Made by a program: the position numbers and the translations under genes
The notes under the pieces: generated by a model
Seen by the model: only the letters and a program-made list of their open reading frames with translations
Told to the model about the DNA's origin: nothing
Databases searched by the model: none
Assembly (NCBI GenBank): GCA_027624855.1
Contig: JAQBTQ010000019.1
Span: 1 to 48,033 of the forward strand
DNA: 48,033 nucleotides
Direction: 5' to 3'
Source: Bacteroidota bacterium
Lineage (GTDB): Bacteria > Bacteroidota > Bacteroidia > Flavobacteriales_D > Sanyastnellaceae
Shown: one piece after another, positions 25,674 to 33,526 of the stretch
How positions within the stretch are numbered: position 1 is the first letter of the stretch
Layout of the letters: the number at the start of each line of letters is the position of its first letter

Positions 25674-25710
25674 TGCATTTGCGTCGGTGAAGGTAAATCC
25701 GACGAATGCA
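25674..25710. terminator. Hairpin between convergent recN and TonB receptor genes
   Basis: The arms are TGCATTTGCGTCGG (25674-25687) and CCGACGAATGCA (25699-25710). They pair over 12 bp with one 2-nt bulge and an 11-nt loop. Neither strand has a proper T-run after the stem, so it may act as a processing or bidirectional stop signal rather than a classical intrinsic terminator. Its place between converging ends supports a 3'-end role. Confidence 0.4.
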
Positions 25711-25712
25711 AA

Positions 25713-28037
25713 TCAGAATCTCCAATCCAAGCTAATGGATGGCAAAAATGGAAGTTGATTCACGCGCTCACCTGTAATGCGATTGATGTAAAAAACATTC
25801 TCTCGACTATATACATTGGTCGCTCCTGCTGAAAAGTCCAAGGATTGATTGCCTTGCAATTTGAACTCCCTGCGAATGCTCAAATCCAATCTATGATAGG
25901 CTGGCAACCTCCCTTCGTTGAGCGGTGCAAACTGTATACCCAACTCAGCATTGTTTGCTACAACGTAATCAGAAGCGATGCCATCTATTACATTCGGCGG
26001 CTGATAAAAGCCTTGAGTTTGAGTAAATGGCAATCCAGAACCCAAGTTCCAGCGAGCACTGGCTTCCCAATTTTGATTTTTACCAATGCCCTGAGAAACA
26101 ACCAAATTCAAGTTATGCCGGCGATCAAAAACCGGGTCGTACCATCGAAATCCATCCCATCGGTCTACATTGCCATAGCCATACACCAGCCAAAAGTAAG
26201 TGGAGCGCTCCTCATATTTCAGCACGACATCTGCACCGTAGGCCGTTCCAGTCTCTACAATGAAATCTTTGCGCAAAACCTCCGGGACATCAGCATTTGA
26301 AAGGTTGTCTTCAAATAGCTTATTGCGGTTGGCATTGGTCAACTGGCTAAAGTTTTTGAAGTACCACTCAACATTTAAATTCAACCGCTCTGTTAAATCA
26401 TATTCAAAACCATAAATGATGTGCTCCGCAGTTTGCAGTGAGTGAACCACTTCACGCACCTCGCCTGATGGTTTCACCAGATTGCGCTGCAGATTTTCTG
26501 GTCCTGAAAGAAATCCATAGAACAAATTGACGACGTCGCGGTCCGAATTCGAGCTGATTACGTTTTGGGAATAAAGGCCTGCGGCGAACTTCAATCGCAA
26601 CCGCTCGTTCGCCTTGTACTTGACCCCTACCCGAGGCTCTGGACGGAAACGAGCCAGCGAACTGTAGTATTGCATTCTCACGCTTGGGTTGATAATCCAA
26701 TCACCTCGATTCATCCGGTAATCAAAATAGCCAGCAAACTCAGTAGTGTTCTCAATTTGTCCCACTTGAACTCCAATAGAATTAAACGTGGAGAAATCTG
26801 TTCGCAATCCGACGACTTCCAAGCCATACTCAGCTGCATCCTCTCCCAGAACGTATTTAAAATCCAATCCGAAATTGAATCCATTGACCCGACTAAATCG
26901 GTCTTGCAACCCCTCTTCTTTCAATCGAATTTCGTAATCGCTCGCTGCAAAATGACCGTTCATCAAAATCGCAGATCCGCTTGGAACAACGGTGAAATTC
27001 CCCCCTCCTCCAAAGTTCGCCCAACGCAAATCTGAAAGGGCTTGATAACTGACTCGATCGGTGAAATTGAATCCAAACAAACTGAGTTTCGAACCATTCC
27101 CACTGCCGAAACTGACCTTTCCATAGGCATCTGTAAAATTGAACGGCAGCCCTTCACCATCTTCATTCACATAGTCATAAAGCGTTTTTGAAGTTTGTTC
27201 GAGGTAACTGTGTTTGAGTGATAAGATGTAAGAGATTCCAGAACCGTTATCGCTAAGTCGCTTCAGCGGTCCCTCCAATGTCAATTTTGCTCCGAATGGA
27301 CTTGCTCCAACACGTCCTTCTGTCTTTAGCTTGTTTCCATCTCGGGTTTTGATATCCATCACCGAGGATATGCGTCCACCAAATTTCGCACCGAAGCCAC
27401 CCGTATAAACATCCGCATTGGAAATGACATCTGAGTCGAAAACACTGAACAAGCCCAGGCTGTGAAAAGCGTTATAGATGATCATTCCGTCGAGCAAGAC
27501 TTTATTCTGAATGGGTGAACCTCCGCGGATGTACAACTGACCGCCTTGGTCGCCGGTGCTTATAAATCCCGGTAAGACTTGCAGCGCTTGAACCAAATCT
27601 GGTTGCCCCCCAAAGCTTGGGATCTTTTTCAAATCACTCGGTCGAATCGTCTCAACAGACATATTCACTTTTGTCGTCTGCTCCTCTCGATCCGCATTCA
27701 CCTCAGCACTTCCCAATTCGATCACATTTTGATCTAAGAAATAATTCCTTGTTAGAATTTTTCCATCAACCAATGTCACTTTTTCAGACAGTCCTTGATA
27801 TTCCATGCTTGAAACAACCAAGGTGTACTCTCCGGACGGAATGCGACTCAGACTATAAAAACCTTCAATATCCGTGACTACCCCAAAGCTTGTTCCTTCG
27901 AGTGAAACACTTGCAAACATGACCGGTTCTCCCGAATCTTTGCTTCGCAGAAAGCCCTTTACCGTTGCCTGTCCCCAGACAAATACCGGCACCATAAGCA
28001 ACAAGCAAAGGCCAAGCTTGCGTTTCAATTCTTGCAT
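25713..28037 (-). CDS. TonB-dependent outer membrane receptor with CarboxypepD_reg-like domain
   Basis: Outer-membrane receptor of 774 residues. A signal peptide of about 22 residues ends in VFVWGQ. A carboxypeptidase-regulatory-like beta domain follows at about 23-105 (VKGFLRSKDSGEPVMFASVSLEGTSFGVVTDIEGFYSL). The plug lies at about 125-240 (PDLVQALQVLPGF, QLYIRGGSP, NKVLLDGMIIYNAFHSLGLFSVFDSD). The rest is a beta-barrel ending in SISLDWRF with a terminal Phe. There is no SusD gene beside it, so the substrate cannot be read from context. The start is the ATG at 28037, 5 nt after TAAATTCG (a one-mismatch -7 box) and 19 nt after the helicase stop. Confidence 0.88.
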   Translation of the reverse strand: MQELKRKLGLCLLLMVPVFVWGQATVKGFLRSKDSGEPVMFASVSLEGTSFGVVTDIEGFYSLSRIPSGEYTLVVSSMEYQGLSEKVTLVDGKILTRNYFLDQNVIELGSAEVNADREEQTTKVNMSVETIRPSDLKKIPSFGGQPDLVQALQVLPGFISTGDQGGQLYIRGGSPIQNKVLLDGMIIYNAFHSLGLFSVFDSDVISNADVYTGGFGAKFGGRISSVMDIKTRDGNKLKTEGRVGASPFGAKLTLEGPLKRLSDNGSGISYILSLKHSYLEQTSKTLYDYVNEDGEGLPFNFTDAYGKVSFGSGNGSKLSLFGFNFTDRVSYQALSDLRWANFGGGGNFTVVPSGSAILMNGHFAASDYEIRLKEEGLQDRFSRVNGFNFGLDFKYVLGEDAAEYGLEVVGLRTDFSTFNSIGVQVGQIENTTEFAGYFDYRMNRGDWIINPSVRMQYYSSLARFRPEPRVGVKYKANERLRLKFAAGLYSQNVISSNSDRDVVNLFYGFLSGPENLQRNLVKPSGEVREVVHSLQTAEHIIYGFEYDLTERLNLNVEWYFKNFSQLTNANRNKLFEDNLSNADVPEVLRKDFIVETGTAYGADVVLKYEERSTYFWLVYGYGNVDRWDGFRWYDPVFDRRHNLNLVVSQGIGKNQNWEASARWNLGSGLPFTQTQGFYQPPNVIDGIASDYVVANNAELGIQFAPLNEGRLPAYHRLDLSIRREFKLQGNQSLDFSAGATNVYSRENVFYINRITGERVNQLPFLPSISLDWRF

Positions 28038-28056
28038 GGTCGCGAATTTACTCAAT

Positions 28057-30492
28057 TCAGGAAGCGCTTTGGATAACCATCTTCTGAATTCTTGTCTCCA
28101 ACTGCTCCGAGCTCATTCTATCGCGCAAGCGATCCACGACCAAAGGAAATGAAAATGGCGTTGGATGCTCTGTTGTCATGATCTGGACCTTTTTGGATCG
28201 GATGCGATTTAAGACTTGACGCAACCTGCTCCACTCCATCTGCTGATTCAAAAGCTCCTCATAAGCCTGGCGATACAGCAAATTCTCAGCATCAAAATCT
28301 TGAAACACTTCAAACAAAAGTCCAGCATGCGATTGCAGATGCCGGACTCCTTGATGTTTGCCAGGAAATCCCTGAAAAGTAAGACCGGCAATCACAGCAA
28401 TATCACGGAATCGACGTTTCGCCATTTCAGTCGCATTGATTCCGGACTGTAAATCGTCCATCAACCCCTCAAGACTCAATAAATCCAGCGATTCAATCGA
28501 TTCGGCGTCGATTGGCGTATCAGATAACAATTCAAATCCATAATCATTGCATGCAATCGACATGGAAAGCGGACGATATGAACACCATCGATGGGCCAAC
28601 AACATTCCAATGGCTTCATGAACGGCTCGGCCCTCAAATGGGAAAACGCAAATGTGAAAACCATCATCCGATTCAAATTGCTCTACCAAGATTTCATCCT
28701 TTCGCGGCAACAGGCTCATTTCTTGTTGAAGTTCCAAAAGAGGAGCTACACGGCTCATTTCAGGTGAACGAACCAAACCTTGGGCATATGCATCGAGCTC
28801 ATCTCGTATTGCGTGTCCGAGTTCCGATGAAAGGGAAAGCCTTCCTCCGAGATAGACCGGAATCCGGCCTTTAAGTTTATTGCTTTTTTTTACCAAGACC
28901 ACCCCCTCCTTCAAACGGACAAACTCCAAACTGAGTCCCGCAAACCAAAACGCATCTCCAGGTTCCATGCTGGCCACAAAATATTCCTCCACATGCCCGA
29001 TGAATCCACCTTTCGACCACTTTACTTGAATCATTTGATCTGAGACAATGGTGCCAATGGACATTCGATGCCTTCTTGTGAGCTTTCGATCCCTCATAAC
29101 CCATTTTCCAGTCTCAGGATCTTCAAAAACCCTATGGTAATCGCCATAGGCCGATAAAGCCGGTCCTCCATCCAGGACAAATGATAGACACCATCTCCAC
29201 TCCTCTATGCTCATCTCAGAAAAAGCATGAGTGGACGCCACGCAATTCGCCATTTCCTCTGGAATAAATCCATCCCCAACAGCCACGGTGCATAAAAACT
29301 GGATGAGTACGTCAAAAGTTTGCATCAACGGCTCACGTGACTCGATGACTCCTAGCCTCGTTGCATCCCGAAGTGCAGCAGCTTCAATCAACTCCAGCCC
29401 ATGCGTAGGCAAGAAATAGATGCTACTGATCGCTCCAGGTTGGTGGCCTGACCTTCCTGCCCGTTGAATGAACCTTGCAATCCCTTTTGGACCACCTATT
29501 TGGACAATGGCTTCAACAGGCCGGAAATCCACTCCCAAATCAAGCGAACTTGTGCAGACTACTGCCTTCAAAGAGCCTTGATGAAGGGCATTCTCTACCC
29601 AATCGCGCAAGTCCTTTGCGATAGAACTGTGATGGAGTGCCAAAACGCCTGACAATTCAGGAGCGACTTCCAACAATTTGTGATACCAAATTTCCGATTG
29701 AGCACGGGTGTTGGTGAATATGAGTGTACTGCGATGCGCTTGGATAATTTCACTTACCTCTGTAGCCAATTTGACACCGATGTGTCCAGCCCAAGGCAAT
29801 CTTTCAAAACGATCAGGCATGATGGAATGCACCTCAATACGCTTGGAAAGCCGGCTGGTGATGATTCTTCCCTGCGCACCCTGTCCTTTTAACACATTCA
29901 AAGCCTGATTCATGTTACCAATGGTCGCGGAAATCCCCCATATTCGATAAGAATCTGATTGCAACCGCAACCATGAGGAAGCCAATTCCACTTGAACGCC
30001 ACGTTTACTTCCTATCAACTCATGCCATTCGTCTACGACCATCAATTTCAATTGACCAAATCGCCGATTTCCATCTCGCATAGCAATGAGGACATGAAGC
30101 GACTCCGGTGTCGTAATCAACATTTCAGGTAATTCTCGTCTTTGAGCGGCGCGTTCCTTACCTGCGGTATCTCCCGTCCTAGTACCGACTTTCCATTTCA
30201 ATCCCACTTCATCAATCAACCGTTGAGCACTCAATTGAATTTCTTTTGTCAATGCACGAATGGGAGCTATCCAGATCAGCTGCAATCCCTTATCTGGATG
30301 GCCACTTTTTTGCTTTTTTAAAGCTTCTTGAATAATCCCACCCAGCCCTGCATATGTCTTCCCAGAACCCGTTGGTGCTTGGATCAAAACTTCTTCGCCT
30401 TTTCCGTATGCGGCCCAAGCCTCTCGCTGAAAAGGATGAACTTCCCATCCACGATTGGCAAACCACAATTCCAAAGATTCTTGTCCACTCAT
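28057..30492 (-). CDS. Ligase-associated-type DEXH-box helicase (Lhr-like)
   Basis: Superfamily 2 helicase of 811 residues. Walker A is APTGSGKTYAG at about 39-49, motif II is VVDEWHEL and motif III is SATIGN. The second RecA domain has CTSSLDLGVDF and QRAGRSGH. The C-terminal 400 residues match the Lhr-core type, with a winged helix and beta region. Length and the DEWH box fit the 'ligase-associated DNA damage response DEXH helicase' family. That family usually sits beside an ATP-dependent DNA ligase, a beta-CASP-like exonuclease and the phosphoesterase PdeM. None of these is next to it here. The start is the ATG at 30492; a GTG four codons earlier is possible. Confidence 0.85.
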   Translation of the reverse strand: MSGQESLELWFANRGWEVHPFQREAWAAYGKGEEVLIQAPTGSGKTYAGLGGIIQEALKKQKSGHPDKGLQLIWIAPIRALTKEIQLSAQRLIDEVGLKWKVGTRTGDTAGKERAAQRRELPEMLITTPESLHVLIAMRDGNRRFGQLKLMVVDEWHELIGSKRGVQVELASSWLRLQSDSYRIWGISATIGNMNQALNVLKGQGAQGRIITSRLSKRIEVHSIMPDRFERLPWAGHIGVKLATEVSEIIQAHRSTLIFTNTRAQSEIWYHKLLEVAPELSGVLALHHSSIAKDLRDWVENALHQGSLKAVVCTSSLDLGVDFRPVEAIVQIGGPKGIARFIQRAGRSGHQPGAISSIYFLPTHGLELIEAAALRDATRLGVIESREPLMQTFDVLIQFLCTVAVGDGFIPEEMANCVASTHAFSEMSIEEWRWCLSFVLDGGPALSAYGDYHRVFEDPETGKWVMRDRKLTRRHRMSIGTIVSDQMIQVKWSKGGFIGHVEEYFVASMEPGDAFWFAGLSLEFVRLKEGVVLVKKSNKLKGRIPVYLGGRLSLSSELGHAIRDELDAYAQGLVRSPEMSRVAPLLELQQEMSLLPRKDEILVEQFESDDGFHICVFPFEGRAVHEAIGMLLAHRWCSYRPLSMSIACNDYGFELLSDTPIDAESIESLDLLSLEGLMDDLQSGINATEMAKRRFRDIAVIAGLTFQGFPGKHQGVRHLQSHAGLLFEVFQDFDAENLLYRQAYEELLNQQMEWSRLRQVLNRIRSKKVQIMTTEHPTPFSFPLVVDRLRDRMSSEQLETRIQKMVIQSAS

Positions 30493-30493
30493 C

Positions 30494-30523
30494 TTGACTT
30501 GCACTTTCTCGTCTTTATCTTCG
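30494..30523 (+). promoter_or_regulatory. Possible promoter of the secreted helical-repeat gene
   Basis: TTG (30494-30496), a 19-nt spacer and TATCTTCG (30516-30523) resemble the Bacteroidota TTG/TAnnTTTG promoter with one mismatch in the -7 box. The gene start is 25 nt downstream. The element overlaps the first codons and the upstream edge of the divergent helicase gene. Confidence 0.3.
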
Positions 30524-30548
30524 GCACAGTATTTGAAAACTGAAAGGC

Positions 30549-31313
30549 ATGAAGATTTTACAATTTACACTCTTGTTTGGTTTACTAACCTTTGCTCCGT
30601 TCAGCGGTTTTGCACAAGATGATGACGAAGAGAAGCCTGCTATTTCACAAGAAGAATATGACAAACTACTCATCCTCATGATTGATGAGAAGTATGATAA
30701 GCTGCTTTACAAGGCAATTAAATTCACCGAAGAAGAAGAAACGAAGAATGAACCTCGTCCTTATGTAATCATGGCCCAGGCTTTTTTCGCCATTTCACAA
30801 TCAGGAAATGAAGAATGGCAAGAGAAGTATCCGAAAGCCTACACTGATGCAATTAAATACGCATTGAAATTTGTCAAAAAGGACACAAATCAGGAGGTAA
30901 TCGGCGAGTATACTGAGTTCTTCAATGAGTTGCGCAGAGCCATGATGAATGAGGCTGAAATGCATGTGGATGATGAAAAATACTCAAAGGCCAAGCGGCA
31001 GTACAAAAACATGTTCAAAATGGCCGTGGACGAAGAGGATGGTCCAGCATGGCTAATGTATGGAACAATGCTATGGATGGATGATGAAAAGAGTGATGCC
31101 GAAGAAGCTTGGGTCAAGGCTCGGGAACTTCTCGCTAACGGCGGCAAGGGCTTGGAAGATGTCCAACTCGACCTCCTGAAATATGGCGTCATTTACACCG
31201 CAGAAGCACTGGCTGGAGCTGGACAACTCACCGAAGCGAGGGCTTGGATACAATTGGTTGACCCGACCTTGGGAAGCGACCGTGAAGTTCAAGCCGTACT
31301 GCGATCACTTTAA
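30549..31313 (+). CDS. Secreted protein with TPR-like helical repeats, function unknown
   Basis: Protein of 254 residues. A signal peptide of about 22 residues (hydrophobic FTLLFGLLTFAPFSGFA, cleavage before QDDDEE) is followed by an acidic linker. Helical pairs follow that look like degenerate TPRs, for example YDKLLYKAIKFTEEEET, YVIMAQAFFAISQSG, AKRQYKNMFKMAV, AWLMYGTMLWMDDE and ALAGAGQLTEARAWIQL. I do not recognise a named family. It would act in the periplasm, perhaps as a scaffold. The last 9 bases overlap the convergent glycosyltransferase gene. Confidence 0.75.
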   Translation: MKILQFTLLFGLLTFAPFSGFAQDDDEEKPAISQEEYDKLLILMIDEKYDKLLYKAIKFTEEEETKNEPRPYVIMAQAFFAISQSGNEEWQEKYPKAYTDAIKYALKFVKKDTNQEVIGEYTEFFNELRRAMMNEAEMHVDDEKYSKAKRQYKNMFKMAVDEEDGPAWLMYGTMLWMDDEKSDAEEAWVKARELLANGGKGLEDVQLDLLKYGVIYTAEALAGAGQLTEARAWIQLVDPTLGSDREVQAVLRSL

Positions 31314-32474
31314 GCCCGTTTGGAGACGAGCGTAGGCCTTTTTCAGGATTTCTACCTCTGTTTCCCAGTTCAGCGCCTCTTGGGCTGACAGAAAACCACT
31401 TTGAGCCTGTGTTTTCCACGCAGGCTCTTTTTTTGAAGCCTCCTCGATGGCTTCAAACCAACCGTCAGAATCGTTTTGGCGCACTTCTTTACCGATTCCA
31501 AAGGTTTCAATCAATTGCACGCAATCGGGCAGCGAATTCACCAGCACAGGAATGCCGGCTTGAATAGATTCAAATAATTTATTTGGCAAGCAGTAGCGGT
31601 AGCTCAAACAAACAGGATTGACCGAGACCAAGCCCAAGTCCGCATCTCCAGTGTAATCAAGCACTTGTTCATATGGAACAGCGGGTTGAAAATGAATATT
31701 GGAATGGACGGACGCTAGGGATACAACGGCTGACTCCAATGGACCATACCCCATGAATACAAGGTGAATGTTTGTGCCGCTTAATCGCTCACTCATATTT
31801 AACAGCGTCTCTACTCCACGATTCCAAGTCAATGCCCCTTGGTAAATGGCAATGAAGTTTGAATCACCTAAACCCAATTCCTTTCGAAGTGGGCCGTCCA
31901 ATCCCGTTGCAATTCGCTTGTTGGGAACATTACGCAATAGTGACAAATGCTTCAACCCACGCTTTTTGTAGCGCAATTCATAGGCGTTGAATATGGATGG
32001 ACTGACGGTAAACACTTCTTCTGCATATCGAATAAATAATTCCTCGAATACGCGAGTGAGCGGATTCATGCCGAATGGTTTGGCATTGCGCTCAGACTCA
32101 AATTCATGACAATCGTAAACCAGCTTCAGTTTTGGACGAGTGAGTTTCGCCAGAATACCGAATGCAAAAGCCTCCACATCATTGCAATGCCACACATCAT
32201 ATTTGCGGAATTGGCGGACAAACCTGAACGCCAATTCCAACCACTTGATTCCGGCAAAGATTTTCCTTTGCGGAGATAGAATGGTCATCCTGAAAATTTC
32301 GAAGCCCTTAGGATGCAGTTCATGCAATTCCATTCCCGGTCGATGCAAGGCACCGACGGACACATGATGGCCCATTTCCCGGAGAGCCAATGCAATCTTC
32401 AACACCCGGTTATCTCGGGTGAAATCGTTTAAGACAACATTGGCAATTTTCAACTTATCGGAGCGATCACCCAT
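31305..32474 (-). CDS. Family 4 glycosyltransferase
   Basis: GT-B protein of 389 residues without membrane segments. The N-terminal acceptor domain has DNRVLKIALALREMGHHVSV, VWHCNDVEAFAFG and VYDCHEFESER. The C-terminal donor domain has AIYQGALTWNRGVETLL, VFMGYGPLES and the nucleotide-sugar segment PNKLFESIQAGIPVLV. The ATG at 32474 shares one base with the stop of the upstream Gfo/Idh gene (TAATG), so the two are made together. The sugar is not identifiable; with the WlbA/WbpB-like partner, an acetamido-uronic acid derivative is possible. Confidence 0.85.
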   Translation of the reverse strand: MGDRSDKLKIANVVLNDFTRDNRVLKIALALREMGHHVSVGALHRPGMELHELHPKGFEIFRMTILSPQRKIFAGIKWLELAFRFVRQFRKYDVWHCNDVEAFAFGILAKLTRPKLKLVYDCHEFESERNAKPFGMNPLTRVFEELFIRYAEEVFTVSPSIFNAYELRYKKRGLKHLSLLRNVPNKRIATGLDGPLRKELGLGDSNFIAIYQGALTWNRGVETLLNMSERLSGTNIHLVFMGYGPLESAVVSLASVHSNIHFQPAVPYEQVLDYTGDADLGLVSVNPVCLSYRYCLPNKLFESIQAGIPVLVNSLPDCVQLIETFGIGKEVRQNDSDGWFEAIEEASKKEPAWKTQAQSGFLSAQEALNWETEVEILKKAYARLQTGLK

Positions 32475-33502
32475 TAAATGGCTTTTATGGGGCGGCTTCC
32501 TGCAGCATACATACGTTCAATGATATCAACCACTTTTAGTCCCTCCAAGGCATTGGTCGTAATCTCCCCTTTTCCTGTAAGGGCGGCATGGATGTTTTCA
32601 AAGATGTACCCATGATTTGCAGCCGATCCTTTGTAATGCCCGTAATCGTTTGCCGGGTTTGAGGGAGGAAGTTCAGGCATTTCATATCCCTCAACATCGC
32701 AAGTTTCAATTTCATTCATGTATTGACCTCCGACCTTGACGGTACCTTTTTCCCCTATGACAGTGACAGATGATTCGAAATTTTTATTCGCAACTGCAGT
32801 CGAAAAATTGAACATCCCCATCGCATGGTGTTTTACAAATTCAAATGAAATCGCTCCCGAATCTTCAAATTCTGTATTGTGCTGATGCGTGAAATCTTCA
32901 AACCTGCTCTGGATGTGATGGACATCGCCAAAGACCCAATACATCAAATCAATGAAATGACTGAATTGAGTAAACAAAGTACCCCCATCCAATTCCAATG
33001 TGCCTTTCCAAGGAATCTTCCCGTAGTATCGATCATCCCGGTTCCAATAACATTGAATCTGAACCAAATGAATTTTACCTAAAGTTTCATTTTGAATGAG
33101 TTCACGCAGCCAGATAGATGGTGGTGAATAGCGATTTTGCATTACGCAAAACACTTGTTTTCCCTTTGCCAGTGCTGCATGAAGCACCGCCTCGCCATCG
33201 GCTCGGTTCAGGGCCATGGGCTTTTCAATCACGACATGACAATCCGAATGAATAGCATCAATTGCTTGCAGCGCATGAAGTCCATTTGGGGTGCAAATGC
33301 ACACCACATCCAATTCTGGATGAGCTTTTAACATCTCCTGATGAGAAGGGTAATACGCAGCAGCATCCTCAACCTCGCATGCTTCGGGAGTTCGGATATC
33401 GGCATATGCCACCAATTCGAATTCCTCCTTTCTACGAATCATCTCCATGTGGCGTTTACCAATATGTCCAGCGCCCACCACGCCAAATTTCACGCTATTC
33501 AT
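32474..33502 (-). CDS. Gfo/Idh/MocA family oxidoreductase (WlbA/WbpB-like)
   Basis: NAD-dependent sugar oxidoreductase of 342 residues. The Rossmann motif GVVGAGHIGKRH is at 7-18 and the EKP motif at 93-95. The C-terminal catalytic domain has WNRDDRYY, WKGTLELDGGTLFTQFSHFIDL and the conserved Lys/Asp/His set. The WNR-YY and DGG-TQ-HFID combination resembles WlbA/WbpB, which oxidizes UDP-N-acetylglucosaminuronate at C3 on the way to diacetamido-uronic acids. The other enzymes of that route are not in the window. The start is the ATG at 33502, 4 nt after a perfect -7 box. It is followed by the coupled GT4 gene. Confidence 0.85.
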   Translation of the reverse strand: MNSVKFGVVGAGHIGKRHMEMIRRKEEFELVAYADIRTPEACEVEDAAAYYPSHQEMLKAHPELDVVCICTPNGLHALQAIDAIHSDCHVVIEKPMALNRADGEAVLHAALAKGKQVFCVMQNRYSPPSIWLRELIQNETLGKIHLVQIQCYWNRDDRYYGKIPWKGTLELDGGTLFTQFSHFIDLMYWVFGDVHHIQSRFEDFTHQHNTEFEDSGAISFEFVKHHAMGMFNFSTAVANKNFESSVTVIGEKGTVKVGGQYMNEIETCDVEGYEMPELPPSNPANDYGHYKGSAANHGYIFENIHAALTGKGEITTNALEGLKVVDIIERMYAAGSRPIKAI

Positions 33503-33506
33503 GCCG

Positions 33507-33514
33507 CAAAATTA
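33507..33514 (-). promoter_or_regulatory. Gfo/Idh-GT4 unit -7 box, 4 nt before the start codon
   Basis: TAATTTTG on the minus strand matches TAnnTTTG exactly and is followed by CGGC and ATG. This is the same spacer and arrangement as at paaE. A start point at or next to the A of ATG is expected. The box lies just beyond the 3' end of the patatin gene (33527), which reads in the same direction. Confidence 0.5.
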
Positions 33515-33526
33515 ACGAAGTCCATG

